From contig NZ_WBSL01000008.1 of NCBI RefSeq assembly GCF_009377345.1, forward strand, positions 30,296 to 94,295: a stretch of DNA of 64,000 nucleotides. Reading direction: 5' to 3'. The translations under genes and the position numbers were made by a program. The notes below the pieces were generated by a model. The model saw only the letters and a program-made list of their open reading frames with translations, made no database searches and was not told the DNA's origin. How positions within the stretch are numbered: the first letter of the stretch is position 1; each line of letters starts with the position of its first letter. Below, one piece after another: positions 6,266-14,798 of this stretch. The stretch is from Deinococcus terrestris (GTDB taxonomy: Bacteria > Deinococcota > Deinococci > Deinococcales > Deinococcaceae).

Positions 6266-9076
6266 TTACAACCAGGCGAGTTGTTCACCTGCAGCAATCT
6301 CTGCTTCCGGCACCGGCGTCGGTTCCCAGGCCACGCCAGTCAACACGTACCCCGCAGGATGTAGCTCGTCACTCGAGCCCCGGGCCAGGAGGTCGTGTAA
6401 CTGGTGCTCGAAGCCCGGCCAGGCCCCAGCGTCCAAGGTGGGTTCCCCCGGCTCGTCGGACGCCGATTGGAGCAACCATGCGCTGAATTCCGGCGGGTTG
6501 ACCTGCACCGCTTCTCCCTGGCGCCGCAGCACGGCGTAGCTCTCGCTCAGCGGACGGCCCCGGTCGTCCTGCCAGCGCAACATGGCGCAGGCCGTGCCGT
6601 CTCCGGGCAACGAGGTCTGGGCGACTTGCCCACCGAAGGCGTACTCCCTGGCCATCTCGAACAGCACCTTTAACAGCCGAGAGCTGCCGTCAAGCAACAG
6701 GGCCTTCGCGGTGCGCGCCAGGGTGCGCTCGAAGGCGACGCGCTGGTTTTGCTTGAGGTCGAGCCGGCTTTGCAGCTCCTCCGGCAGCTTGATTTCCCAG
6801 ACCCGGTCCCCGTAGAGGCGGTGGCTGATGGCGACGCCCAGCTGGGCGAACATGCCCTCCACAAAAGCGATCAGGTGCTCCTCACCCATCGGCAGCTCGC
6901 CCCGCAAGGCCTCTGGGTCAAACCCACTGGAGAAGCGCAGGAGGTCGTTCTGTTGCTGGGCAGCCTGGCGCGCCCGTTCCAGCGCCTCCTGAATGCGTTC
7001 CTGGGTGCGCTGGGGCGTGTGGGCGGCGGCCTCGGCCAGAATCCTTTCCACATCCAGGAAACTGGCCAATTCACCAACGATGTCCTCCCGCAGGCCTTCC
7101 CGGTACTCGTCGGCCACCCCGGCCATATCGGCAGCCACGGCTTCCAGACGGCCATACATCTGCAGCAGGATGTCGTCGTCGAGGCTGCCCTGCACGTTCA
7201 GGTTGAACACCACCACCGGCTTCTGCTGCCCGTAGCGGTACAGGCGCCCCACCCGCTGCACCAGGCGCATCGGGTTCCACGGCAGGTCGTAGTTGACCAG
7301 GATGTGACAGCGGCGCTGCAGGTTGAATCCCTCGCCGCCCGCCTCGGTGGACACCAGAAACTGCCCGGCCTCCTCGAAGTGGTCGATGGAGGCCATCCGC
7401 TCTTCCAAGGTCTGTCCCCCATGGATCACGTCCACCCGGCCCGGTGCGAGGCTTTGGAGGGCCGCGACGAGGTAATCCTGGGTCGAGCGGTACTCGGTGA
7501 AGATCAGCACGCGCTCTCCTGGGTTGGTTCGCAGGATGCTCCTCAAGAGGGCGCTGGTGAAGGCCTGCAGCTTGGTATCGTGGGCGCGCAGGCTGCGGGC
7601 CAGCGTGATGAGCCCCTCGAGCATTTCCGTCTCGCCGGAGAAGAACTCCATGCGGCCCCCGGTAATCTCCTCCTCGCGTTCCACGAAGGGGCTATCCTCC
7701 TCAACCTCCACTTCCGGTATCCCGGCTTCCTCGCGCAGCTGGGTCTGAAGGCGCACCAGCCGCCGTTCCAGGGCACCCTGGATGGCCGCCACGCTGGACG
7801 CCGCGAGCTTGCGGTAGATCGTCATCACGAAGCCGGTGGCGATGTTCCGCTGCCCGCCCCGACGGCTGGCCTCATAGCCGTGGCGCAGATATCGGCGCAG
7901 CGCGCGGTCGAAGGCGTCCTCTTGGTCGTTCTGAGGTGCAGCCACCGCGTGGGTGACCTTCCCCTTGAAGATAAAGTTGCCGTGCGCGTCGGTCACGTCC
8001 GCCTTGCGGTTGCGGATCACCATGCCGGAGAGCAGCTGTGGCTCCATCCGCAGCCTCTGGATGCGCTCACGCCACACCGGGCCAGGCCGCAGCAGTTCCA
8101 AGAGGGCCTCGAACTTGTCGGGGTCGCCTTGATGCGGCGTGCCGCTGAGCAGCAAGACGTTCTCGGTCAGGCCCCGCAATATGGACGCGAGGTGGTATCG
8201 CTCGGAGGTCTGGTAGGTCAGCCCGTAGAGACTGCGTGACAGACGGTGCGCCTCATCGAACACCACCATGTCCCAGCGTCCCGACTCTCGGAGCAGGTCG
8301 AGGTGTCGTTCGTGCTTGAAGCGGTCCATCGAACCGATCACCACGTCATAGAGCGGCCACTGGGCCGGGTCGCTGATCTCGAAGTCCCGGCCGTAGATCA
8401 CGGCCTGACCCATTCCGAAGCGGGTGCGCAGCTCGTTCTGCCACTGCCGGGTCAGGCCCGCAGGCACCACCAGCAGGAAGCGGCGCAGGCCCTGCTGCCG
8501 GAGGGCCGAGAGCAGCAGGCCCACCTCGATGGTCTTGCCCAACCCGACGTCGTCGGCGATCAACCAGTTGAGGTTCCCACTCTGGAGGATGCGGCGCACC
8601 AGGTGCAGCTGATGCGGGAGTGGGTCGATGTCCACCTGCGCGAGGGCCCCCGTCGTGCGGTGCCAGTGTTGCAGGGCCAGCGCGAGTTGACGAAGGCGGA
8701 AGCGCTCGGCGAATCCGCCCGGTGGCCGGACGCCCGCTTCGACCATCGACCGGGCGCTCCAGATCGGCACGAGGTTTTCCCAGGGCAGCCAGTGACGTTC
8801 CGCCCCTTCCCAGAACTCAACAAGGGCCTGCTCCCGACCCCCCAGGGTGCGCAGCTCCAGGACGTGCCCCTCACCCAGCGACGGGCGCAGGCTGCGTGGC
8901 TGTTCCTGCACCGCCTGGCCAACCGGGAGACCACACCGCACGTCCTGCCGGGCCACCCGCGCCGAGCGGCCATCTCCCCAGGTGACGGTCAAGCGTCCAC
9001 CTTCGTGGCCGGTGACGGTGCCCACTTCTCCGCTCCGTGCATGCAAGACGTACGCCCCGACTACCGGAAGGAGCAT
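6266..9076 (-). CDS. SNF2/RapA-like DEAD-box helicase
   Basis: 936 residues. The start is ATG 9076 behind CCAGGAGG; an upstream GTG at 9094 is less likely. The N-terminal about 100 residues look like a small beta-barrel (chromo/SH3-like) module. The SF2 core follows: Q-motif region DPLPHQLHLV (about 150), Walker A DVGLGKT (about 177), DEAH box VVFDEAHRL (about 274), LLLSGTPHQGD (motif III), STEAGGEGFNLQ (motif V, about 580) and QRVGRLYRYGQ (motif VI, about 612). The C-terminal 280 residues are family-specific. Such double-stranded DNA translocases occur in RapA, DISARM (DrmD) and Zorya (ZorD) contexts. It overlaps the upstream coiled-coil gene by 16 bp, so the two form one operon and probably one machine. 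Confidence 0.8.
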   Translation of the reverse strand: MLLPVVGAYVLHARSGEVGTVTGHEGGRLTVTWGDGRSARVARQDVRCGLPVGQAVQEQPRSLRPSLGEGHVLELRTLGGREQALVEFWEGAERHWLPWENLVPIWSARSMVEAGVRPPGGFAERFRLRQLALALQHWHRTTGALAQVDIDPLPHQLHLVRRILQSGNLNWLIADDVGLGKTIEVGLLLSALRQQGLRRFLLVVPAGLTRQWQNELRTRFGMGQAVIYGRDFEISDPAQWPLYDVVIGSMDRFKHERHLDLLRESGRWDMVVFDEAHRLSRSLYGLTYQTSERYHLASILRGLTENVLLLSGTPHQGDPDKFEALLELLRPGPVWRERIQRLRMEPQLLSGMVIRNRKADVTDAHGNFIFKGKVTHAVAAPQNDQEDAFDRALRRYLRHGYEASRRGGQRNIATGFVMTIYRKLAASSVAAIQGALERRLVRLQTQLREEAGIPEVEVEEDSPFVEREEEITGGRMEFFSGETEMLEGLITLARSLRAHDTKLQAFTSALLRSILRTNPGERVLIFTEYRSTQDYLVAALQSLAPGRVDVIHGGQTLEERMASIDHFEEAGQFLVSTEAGGEGFNLQRRCHILVNYDLPWNPMRLVQRVGRLYRYGQQKPVVVFNLNVQGSLDDDILLQMYGRLEAVAADMAGVADEYREGLREDIVGELASFLDVERILAEAAAHTPQRTQERIQEALERARQAAQQQNDLLRFSSGFDPEALRGELPMGEEHLIAFVEGMFAQLGVAISHRLYGDRVWEIKLPEELQSRLDLKQNQRVAFERTLARTAKALLLDGSSRLLKVLFEMAREYAFGGQVAQTSLPGDGTACAMLRWQDDRGRPLSESYAVLRRQGEAVQVNPPEFSAWLLQSASDEPGEPTLDAGAWPGFEHQLHDLLARGSSDELHPAGYVLTGVAWEPTPVPEAEIAAGEQLAWL

Positions 9077-12000
9077 CGCGCCTCCTGGGCACACAGCCAG
9101 TACTCGAGGTCCACGTCCGGGTCGGCCCGGTCGAGGATGGCCCCCAGGCGCTGGGCGAAGGCGGGCAGCGACCGTTTGGAGCAGGCCACCTCGGCGTACT
9201 CGTAGAGCCGCTCGATCAGGATGATCATCTCGTCGAGGCAGGGCACACCGGCCGAGCGCCGGATCAGGGCCAGTCCCAGGCCCCAGGGCAGGCTGTCGTA
9301 GCGGCTGGTATAGGGCGACCGGAAGTGGATCTGCTCATGCCAGTAGGCCCGCAGCTGCAGCATCAACTCGAACTCCTCGGGCGTCATGCCGCACTCGATC
9401 TCGCGCTCGATGCTCTCCCGCAGTTTGCCCCAGTTCTCGCGGTCGAGGGCGTCGGCCAGCGCCAGGAAGCCCCGCTTCCAGTGGTACTGCTCACTGATGC
9501 GCACGGCCTCGCGCTCGGCCCGTTGGCGCCGGGTCAGGCGGCCAGGCGGCAGGAGCGGTTCAGGTCTGGCCGGGTCCGGTGAGCGTGCCTGGCCGGGCAG
9601 GACCGGGCCGGGCATCCGGATCCGCTGCGGCGTAGGCGGCAGTGGTGGCACCGACACTGGAGGTCGCACCACGTCTGGGAGTGGACTGGCGAGCAGCGGC
9701 TTGGACAGCGAACCAGATCGCCCTTGGAGAGGCGGTACAGGCAGCTCGGTCCCAGGCCTGGGAGCCGTCACAGGCGCAGGGACGGGCGGGAATGCTGAAG
9801 CTCCGGCCAGGGACGGCCCCACGTTGTGTGCAGTGACTATGGGTCTGGGCGTCACCGCCACACCAGGCAGAGGAGGCCCGCCCAGCGGCAGGTTCACCGC
9901 TGGTGTGGGCCTGCCCTGAACGGGTGGAGGCACCGGAGGGATGGACTGGGCCAGCGGCGAACTGCTTCGGCATTCTGCGGCGAGTCCAACACCGAGGCTG
10001 GGCTGAGCCGACGCGGACCCAGGTGAGCTGGACGTGGGCGGCGACGGAGGTGTGGGCGTGGGCCGGGCCTCTCTGGTCTGGCTCAGCCTGGGTGCGCTGG
10101 GAGAGCGGCAGGATGCGGCCTGCCCTGGAAGTGGCGGCCTCGGCACTGGCGCAGGTGCCGGGTGCTCTGCGTTAGGTATGGGACGCGCAGGCTCGCTCTT
10201 CCTGCCCGGCACAGGTGGTGAGGGGACAGGCGAGGCTGTTGGAGACCACTTGGAAGGCGCAGCACCGCCGGGTAGGGAAGCCGGTGCAGGCTGAACTGGC
10301 CCCGGTCCCGCACCGGCCTCCATCCTTTCCAACGCCAGCCGCAGAGCCGCAGCATTCTGCTCAGGCAAGGGCCACCTGGCCCACAGTGGAGCCATCTCCG
10401 CTTCGAGTTGCCCCATCCGTTCCTGGGCCTGCTTCCACTGGGTCCAGAGCGCCTGCGCCTTCGCGCGACCCTCCCAAAGACGCTGCCAGTCCCGCGGGTG
10501 CGCCGGGACGCCCAGGGTTCGCCGCAACTCGGACCAGGCCGTCTCCCAGCGCAGGGCACGGCGGTCATGGTCCTCCTGCTCCTGCCCCCTCCGGCTCCCC
10601 GGGGTAGGGCCGCCCACCTCCTCCCACTCCGCGAGGGCCTGCACCAGGGCATGTGGCAGAGACCGACTCACCAGGACCGCCAGACGGGTGGCGTTGAGGC
10701 CTGGCCCCGCCCACTCCTCCAGCGCCTCCTGGCACATGGCGGCCTGCCCCGCCGCCGCCCCGTGCCGGATCAGGAGGAGGCGTGCTGACTCCACCTGGTG
10801 GCGTTCCAACACCGGGAACGAGGGGGAGGATGCTGGTCGTGCTCCGTCGGCGTGAGGCCGTGGGCGCGAGGTGGCCGGAGACGCGGTCTCCCCTGTCCTG
10901 GCCCGCCTGGCTTCCTCCTGCAGGTACAGCCGCTCTGCCCTGGCCTGCTCGGCCTGGCGCTGCTCGTACCTGGCGCGTTCCTCGGCGGCGAGAGCCGCCA
11001 ACCGCAGGTTTAGGCTCTCCAGAAGGGCGGTTCGTTGTGCTCGCTCCCCGGCGCGGCGTGCAGCCTCCCTCTCGCGGGCCTCACGGGCCAGCAGCGCTTC
11101 CTCGATCTGTGGCAGCACCCGGCGCAGGGCGTCGACCCCTTGCAGATCGGAGGGCCACCCGGACCAGAGGCGCTCCAGGGACCGGGTGGCCTCCTGCAGG
11201 AGCTGGCGGGCCTCGGCCCCCGCCCGCCATAGCCGCCGCACTTCCTCGCGCTGCTGCCAGAGGTCTTCCCAGACGGGCCAGTCCGGGACCTTGTGCAGGC
11301 GCTGGGCGTTGGTCCAGGTCTCAGCGGCATGGGCCTCGGCCTCGGCCAGGCGTCCCTGAGTGTCACGCAGCCAGACATCCAGCTCTCGCAGCCTGGCCTC
11401 GAAAGCCTGGCGCCCAGTGTCTGCCCGCTGCATCCGTTCGGCGAGCGCGTGCTTCTCCTCAGCCAGCCGGGTGCCGAGCTCCGCTGGAGACGGTGCCGGT
11501 CTGATGCCTAGGCTGGTGGCCCTCAGGCTGTAGGCGGTCAGGCCTTCTTCCTCCGCATGCCGGGCCTGATCGATCTCCCGTTGGAGCGCGGCGGCCTGGC
11601 CGGACAGGGCACCCCATAGGCCCGCGAGACCACGTCCTCGCTGCTCCCCCTGCCGGGCAAGCAGCCGGGCGAGGTGTGCTCTCGTCGCCAGGATCTGGTC
11701 CGCCAGTGGGCGGAGGTACTCCAGGGCCTGGATCCGGGCTTCCGCGTCTGCCTGCTCCCGCTGCTGCTCGGTGGTCAGAGCGTGCAGACGGGCCGTGAGC
11801 ATCTGCTGCTCGATCCGCCTGTCCCGGAGTTCCGGCCTCCGGTGACGGTTCAGGTCCTGCAGCTCATCCCGTGCGGCCATCCCCGTGGCCACCGCGGGAG
11901 GAAGCTCGGCGGCCAGCAGGATCCCCAGCCGCATGCTGGTGAAGCTCGGTCCGTCCCAGGCGCGCAGGGCCTGTCGGTGACGGCTCAGCGCGGCGTATGC

Positions 12001-12120
12001 CTCGTCGTACTGCTCCAGCACACGCCGCACCTCCGAGAGTTCCTCCACGTTCATCACCGGGACGGAGGTTGACCTGGGTTCCGGTTCCTCACCCGACATC
12101 AGGTAACGGGCCGCGCTCAT
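9061..12120 (-). CDS. Large coiled-coil, proline-rich protein of unknown function
   Basis: 1019 residues from ATG 12120, with GGGAGC as a likely ribosome site. Residues about 30-420 are strongly helical, rich in Ala, Arg, Glu, Leu and Gln with heptad-like spacing. A second helical part covers about 430-620. Residues about 630-860 form a proline/serine-rich low-complexity linker. A compact C-terminal domain (about 865-1019) follows, including RISEQYHWKRGFLALADAL, FELMLQLRAYWHEQI and CLDEMIILIERLYEYAEVAC. I do not recognise it. It is the first gene of the operon with the SNF2 helicase and overlaps it by 16 bp, so a structural or sensor partner of that motor is the natural inference. No signal peptide or membrane segment. 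Confidence 0.7.
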   Translation of the reverse strand: MSAARYLMSGEEPEPRSTSVPVMNVEELSEVRRVLEQYDEAYAALSRHRQALRAWDGPSFTSMRLGILLAAELPPAVATGMAARDELQDLNRHRRPELRDRRIEQQMLTARLHALTTEQQREQADAEARIQALEYLRPLADQILATRAHLARLLARQGEQRGRGLAGLWGALSGQAAALQREIDQARHAEEEGLTAYSLRATSLGIRPAPSPAELGTRLAEEKHALAERMQRADTGRQAFEARLRELDVWLRDTQGRLAEAEAHAAETWTNAQRLHKVPDWPVWEDLWQQREEVRRLWRAGAEARQLLQEATRSLERLWSGWPSDLQGVDALRRVLPQIEEALLAREAREREAARRAGERAQRTALLESLNLRLAALAAEERARYEQRQAEQARAERLYLQEEARRARTGETASPATSRPRPHADGARPASSPSFPVLERHQVESARLLLIRHGAAAGQAAMCQEALEEWAGPGLNATRLAVLVSRSLPHALVQALAEWEEVGGPTPGSRRGQEQEDHDRRALRWETAWSELRRTLGVPAHPRDWQRLWEGRAKAQALWTQWKQAQERMGQLEAEMAPLWARWPLPEQNAAALRLALERMEAGAGPGPVQPAPASLPGGAAPSKWSPTASPVPSPPVPGRKSEPARPIPNAEHPAPAPVPRPPLPGQAASCRSPSAPRLSQTREARPTPTPPSPPTSSSPGSASAQPSLGVGLAAECRSSSPLAQSIPPVPPPVQGRPTPAVNLPLGGPPLPGVAVTPRPIVTAHNVGPSLAGASAFPPVPAPVTAPRPGTELPVPPLQGRSGSLSKPLLASPLPDVVRPPVSVPPLPPTPQRIRMPGPVLPGQARSPDPARPEPLLPPGRLTRRQRAEREAVRISEQYHWKRGFLALADALDRENWGKLRESIEREIECGMTPEEFELMLQLRAYWHEQIHFRSPYTSRYDSLPWGLGLALIRRSAGVPCLDEMIILIERLYEYAEVACSKRSLPAFAQRLGAILDRADPDVDLEYWLCAQEARCSFR

Positions 12121-12680
12121 CGGGCGCTCCCTTTTTTCCAGACCGGCCTCCGTATGGGCCGGACGCTGCTCATGTTCATGGCTCCTTTACCATGCCACGT
12201 TCGGACGTCATCTGTTGACGCAGATGCGCACCCTCCCAGATCCAGGGCCAGTGGATCTGCATGGGCTCCTGCATATCAATACGCCCTCAGCCCGCCGCGA
12301 TACCGCGAGAGGCGGTGACAATCCCGAGCAGGTGCTTGATGGCCCGGCCATGCTGGGTGATCAGCACGGCGCTCAGGCGATCCTCTCGCCGGATGTGGTC
12401 GTTGAACGCCCCAACTCAGAACGTATCGTCCATCAGACTTGACCGTTGAAAGTGCTCCGAATGGGCCTTATGGCGGGCCTAATCACCTATGGTCTTGAAG
12501 GAGCCCCCGTCCCGTCGGAAAACAACTGGCAGCAGCGGTGGGCATGTCGAGATGCAAGGAGACCAGGGCGAAGACGCCGCAGTGCGAGGGGGACAACCTG
12601 CTGTTCTCCTCGCCACCATTCACTCTGGCGACTGCCATCGAAACGTGTACAGCAAAGCAAAAATCATCCGAATGGGTAAC
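12121..12680. other. Non-coding region between the helicase operon and parB
   Basis: No intact gene. It holds the upstream region of the minus-strand coiled-coil gene, one copy of the 17-bp dyad (12205-12221) and, on the minus strand at about 12290-12437, a decayed open stretch (VGAFNDHIRREDRL, HGRAIKHLLGIVTAS) broken by TGA codons. That stretch is loosely reminiscent of the end of a CBS domain, at low confidence. The rest shows nothing. Confidence 0.4.
12205..12221. repeat. 17-bp dyad, copy 1
   Basis: ACGTCA-TCTGT-TGACGC: six-base inverted arms around 5 nt, one mismatch from the consensus GCGTCA-N5-TGACGC. It lies 85-101 bp upstream of the coiled-coil/SNF2 operon start. Three more copies are at 16946, 18419 and 37949. 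Confidence 0.6.
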
Positions 12681-12698
12681 GTTCGTATATGTACGAAC
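12681..12698. promoter_or_regulatory. Perfect palindrome just downstream of parB (parS candidate)
   Basis: GTTCGTA-TATG-TACGAAC: perfect 7-bp arms, 4-nt centre, ending 4 bp from the parB stop codon. A centromere (parS) next to parB is common in plasmid ParABS systems. A weak terminator is the alternative, but the stem is AT-rich and has no T-run. Confidence 0.4.
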
Positions 12699-12701
12699 AG
12701 A

Positions 12702-13589
12702 TCAGTCGCCCAGGGCTTCACGGACTGCGTCAGGCATCTTCGCCAACCAGCGGTCGACTGCTTTTCTGGCTGCTGGCTGAAGGTTGTTCAGAAAACGGGC
12801 ACTCCCCAATACGCGAGCGACTCGAAGGGCGTCTGGCATATGCGTTTCTTCCTGTCCCCGACTCAGCCGCCTGATCTCCTTTTGGATTTCCAGACGGCTG
12901 GCACCAGCCTGAGCGAGCGCGATGAGAGCGGCGTGATGCTCCCCGGGAGCACCAACGATCATCACCCCGAGGGTAAATGGCAGTCCCATCCGAACGGCTT
13001 CCAACACCACGGGCGGCCATTTCAGAATGCGCAGTTTGTTCTTCGTGAAGGACTGCCACGTTTCGCCCAGTGCCGTAAAGACTGCTTCCAGTGTCGTGTG
13101 ATCCTGGCCTGGTTCCTCCCGGAGCAGCTGCATCAGGCGTGCGCGAGCAGCCTCACGTGGAAGGTTGAGGACAGACGCGACCAGATCAAGCTTGGCGTCG
13201 ACCTCATCCACCGTGTTGAGATTCTCGCGCTGCAGGTTTTCCAACAGAGCTGCTACCCGGGCTTGCTGGTCGTCAAGATGACGGATGATAACCGGCACCT
13301 CCGCCAGCCCCACAAGCTGCGCCGCACGCCAGCGACGTTCACCGGCGACAATCTCGTAGCCACCCTGCACAGGGCGCACCAGCAGGGGCTGAAGAATCCC
13401 CTGGGCACGTATACTCGCCGCAAGACTTTCGAGGCCAGCATCGCCGAAGGCACGGCGAGGTTGAGCTGTGCCGGACTGGAGTCTGTCGACTGGCAACGTC
13501 TGCTCCATCACAGGCGCTTTAACCAGATCAGCGGTTTGTCCGAGAAGCTCGTCCAAGCCTTCGCGGCGGGGAGGGCGCTTACGGGTCAT
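12702..13589 (-). CDS. parB: ParB partition protein
   Basis: 295 residues. The N-terminal ParB/Srx CTPase domain includes [35 protein letters not shown] and the box II-type motif GERRWRAAQ (about residues 80-90). It is followed by [15 protein letters not shown] and a helix-turn-helix region (about 135-200), then a C-terminal dimerisation part. ParB binds parS, loads as a CTP-dependent clamp and is moved by ParA to segregate plasmid copies. It overlaps parA by 4 bp (ATGA) as the second gene of the operon. Together with the iterons and RepA it marks this as a low-copy replicon. Confidence 0.9.
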   Translation of the reverse strand: MTRKRPPRREGLDELLGQTADLVKAPVMEQTLPVDRLQSGTAQPRRAFGDAGLESLAASIRAQGILQPLLVRPVQGGYEIVAGERRWRAAQLVGLAEVPVIIRHLDDQQARVAALLENLQRENLNTVDEVDAKLDLVASVLNLPREAARARLMQLLREEPGQDHTTLEAVFTALGETWQSFTKNKLRILKWPPVVLEAVRMGLPFTLGVMIVGAPGEHHAALIALAQAGASRLEIQKEIRRLSRGQEETHMPDALRVARVLGSARFLNNLQPAARKAVDRWLAKMPDAVREALGD

Positions 13590-14347
13590 GCGGGCACCGC
13601 CAGACCGAGGACGCTCGCCACCTCACGTGTGACCCGCTGCACGTCCTGATGGACGGGTGAACCCGGCGCGTATACACCGACGGGTTGCCCGGCCATGCTC
13701 GAGTCCAGCCAGACAGCAGCGCGTTCCGGAATCGGTTCGGCTAAGGGAGAGAGATGTCGGCGCAGGTCTTCCAGAACCTCCCGATCATGCGAGCGCCGGA
13801 CGTCATATAGCGTGGGAACATACAACGCCACCGTGAGGTCAGGGCGAAGGCGACGGTACAGACTGGTCGCCTTGTGCAGGCCGGGCAGCGCATCCAAGCC
13901 CTTGGTACGTACCGGAATGGGAACAATCAGGCAGTCTGCCGCCGCTGCGCCCAAGATGGCCAGCTGTCCAAGGCTGGGGGGACTGTCGATCAGGACGACG
14001 TCGTAATGCGTCCGGACCGCTTCCAGCGCCTGCCGGAGGAAGAGTTGAGAGCCGGGAACGCCGAGCATTCCCGTTTCAGCCAGGGCCAGATCCACCTGGG
14101 AGGGCACCACGTGCATGCCGTGCACCTCCACCGGCTCAGGGAGGGGAGCACCCTCGGTCGCCAGGGAGTACACCGTGCTGGAAAGCTGCACCCGCCGCAC
14201 ACCGAGCCAGCTGCTGAGGTTGGCCTGCGGGTCGAGGTCAATTAGAAGGACGCGGTGCCCGGCCTGACTCAGCTCGTAGCCGACGTCACGCGTCAGGCTG
14301 GTCTTCCCGGCGCCGCCCGCATGATTGAAGATCGTGGCGGTGATCAC
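13586..14347 (-). CDS. parA: ParA partition ATPase
   Basis: 253 residues from GTG 14347. The start is fixed by the family N-terminus ([16 protein letters not shown], the deviant Walker A with its signature Lys) and by a TATCGT box 6 nt upstream; a longer frame reaching back into the iterons is an artefact. Other motifs: [17 protein letters not shown] (Walker A-prime), [12 protein letters not shown] (Walker B) and [15 protein letters not shown]. ParA binds DNA non-specifically in its ATP form and moves ParB-parS complexes. It is short, with no N-terminal HTH (type Ib-like size), so operon control may rest with ParB or another protein. Confidence 0.9.
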   Translation of the reverse strand: MITATIFNHAGGAGKTSLTRDVGYELSQAGHRVLLIDLDPQANLSSWLGVRRVQLSSTVYSLATEGAPLPEPVEVHGMHVVPSQVDLALAETGMLGVPGSQLFLRQALEAVRTHYDVVLIDSPPSLGQLAILGAAAADCLIVPIPVRTKGLDALPGLHKATSLYRRLRPDLTVALYVPTLYDVRRSHDREVLEDLRRHLSPLAEPIPERAAVWLDSSMAGQPVGVYAPGSPVHQDVQRVTREVASVLGLAVPA

Positions 14348-14359
14348 GCGTGCACGATA
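14348..14359 (-). promoter_or_regulatory. Leaderless promoter of parAB (minus strand)
   Basis: On the minus strand TATCGT is followed by 6 nt (GCACGC) and the GTG start of parA. It lies 44 bp from the first iteron, so initiator binding could influence it. Confidence 0.55.
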
Positions 14360-14402
14360 CCGCCTGGAGAAACGCGAGAAAGCGAAGGGACAATTTGTCC
14401 CA

Positions 14403-14681
14403 GTGACACACCCGTTGTTTTCCCGCCAGCCTCGGTGACACACCCGTTGTTTTCCCTGCGGCTCTCGGTGACACACCCGTTGAATTGGTTGGGTTCACCC
14501 GGTGACACACTAGTAGTTTTGAGCCAGCGCCGAGTGACACACTCGTTGCATCTCCGGTGACACACTCGTTGCATGCAGGTGACACACCCGTTGCAAAAAA
14601 ATCCCTCCCGGTGACACACTGGTTGCGTTTTCCGGGATATACGGTGACATACTGGTTGCGTCCTTGGTGACATACTCGTTG
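14403..14681. repeat. oriV: Array of ten iterons, plasmid replication origin
   Basis: Ten direct repeats of a 15-mer, consensus GTGACACACYCGTTG, start at 14403, 14435, 14468, 14502, 14534, 14557, 14579, 14611, 14644 and 14667. Start-to-start distances are 32, 33, 34, 32, 23, 22, 32, 33 and 23, close to two or three helical turns, so all sites face the same side of the helix. Copy 4 is the most degenerate (TAGTAG end); the last two have ACATAC instead of ACACAC. This is the binding array of a RepA-type initiator encoded just downstream. It separates the divergent parA and rep genes. Confidence 0.9.
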
Positions 14682-14734
14682 CATCGTCGGAGTTTTCCCC
14701 GTCCTGCACGCATTGTGCACCGATACCCTGATGA

Positions 14735-14798
14735 TGACATCAATTCATTTCTTTTCTTCTTTTTTTCAATCAGTAGCGGTAAAATCATCATCAAGCCC
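14735..14798. other. AT-rich segment next to the iterons, likely DNA unwinding element
   Basis: A T-rich run (about 14740-14768) in an otherwise GC-rich sequence lies between the iterons and the conserved part of the initiator. This is the expected position of the melting region of an iteron origin. A TAAAAT box at 14780-14785 may be the -10 of rep. No clear DnaA box was seen. Confidence 0.5.

Noticed and set aside
6749..8239. A 496-codon plus-strand open frame inside the SNF2 helicase
   Set aside because: Antisense shadow; the minus strand shows all SNF2 motifs.
6266..12120. DISARM or Zorya assignment for the SNF2 operon
   Set aside because: No DrmA/B/C, methyltransferase or ZorA/B/C gene is adjacent; helicase similarity alone is not enough.
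14403..14681. Regular short repeats resembling a CRISPR array
   Set aside because: The repeats are 15 bp with only 7-19 bp between them, are phased to the helix, and lie between parA and a RepA-type gene. There are no cas genes. They are iterons.
14664..14798. Longer N-terminus for RepA
   Set aside because: It would translate an iteron and a T-rich stretch into an unlikely Phe-rich segment; the family N-terminus is short before RHHDDLN.
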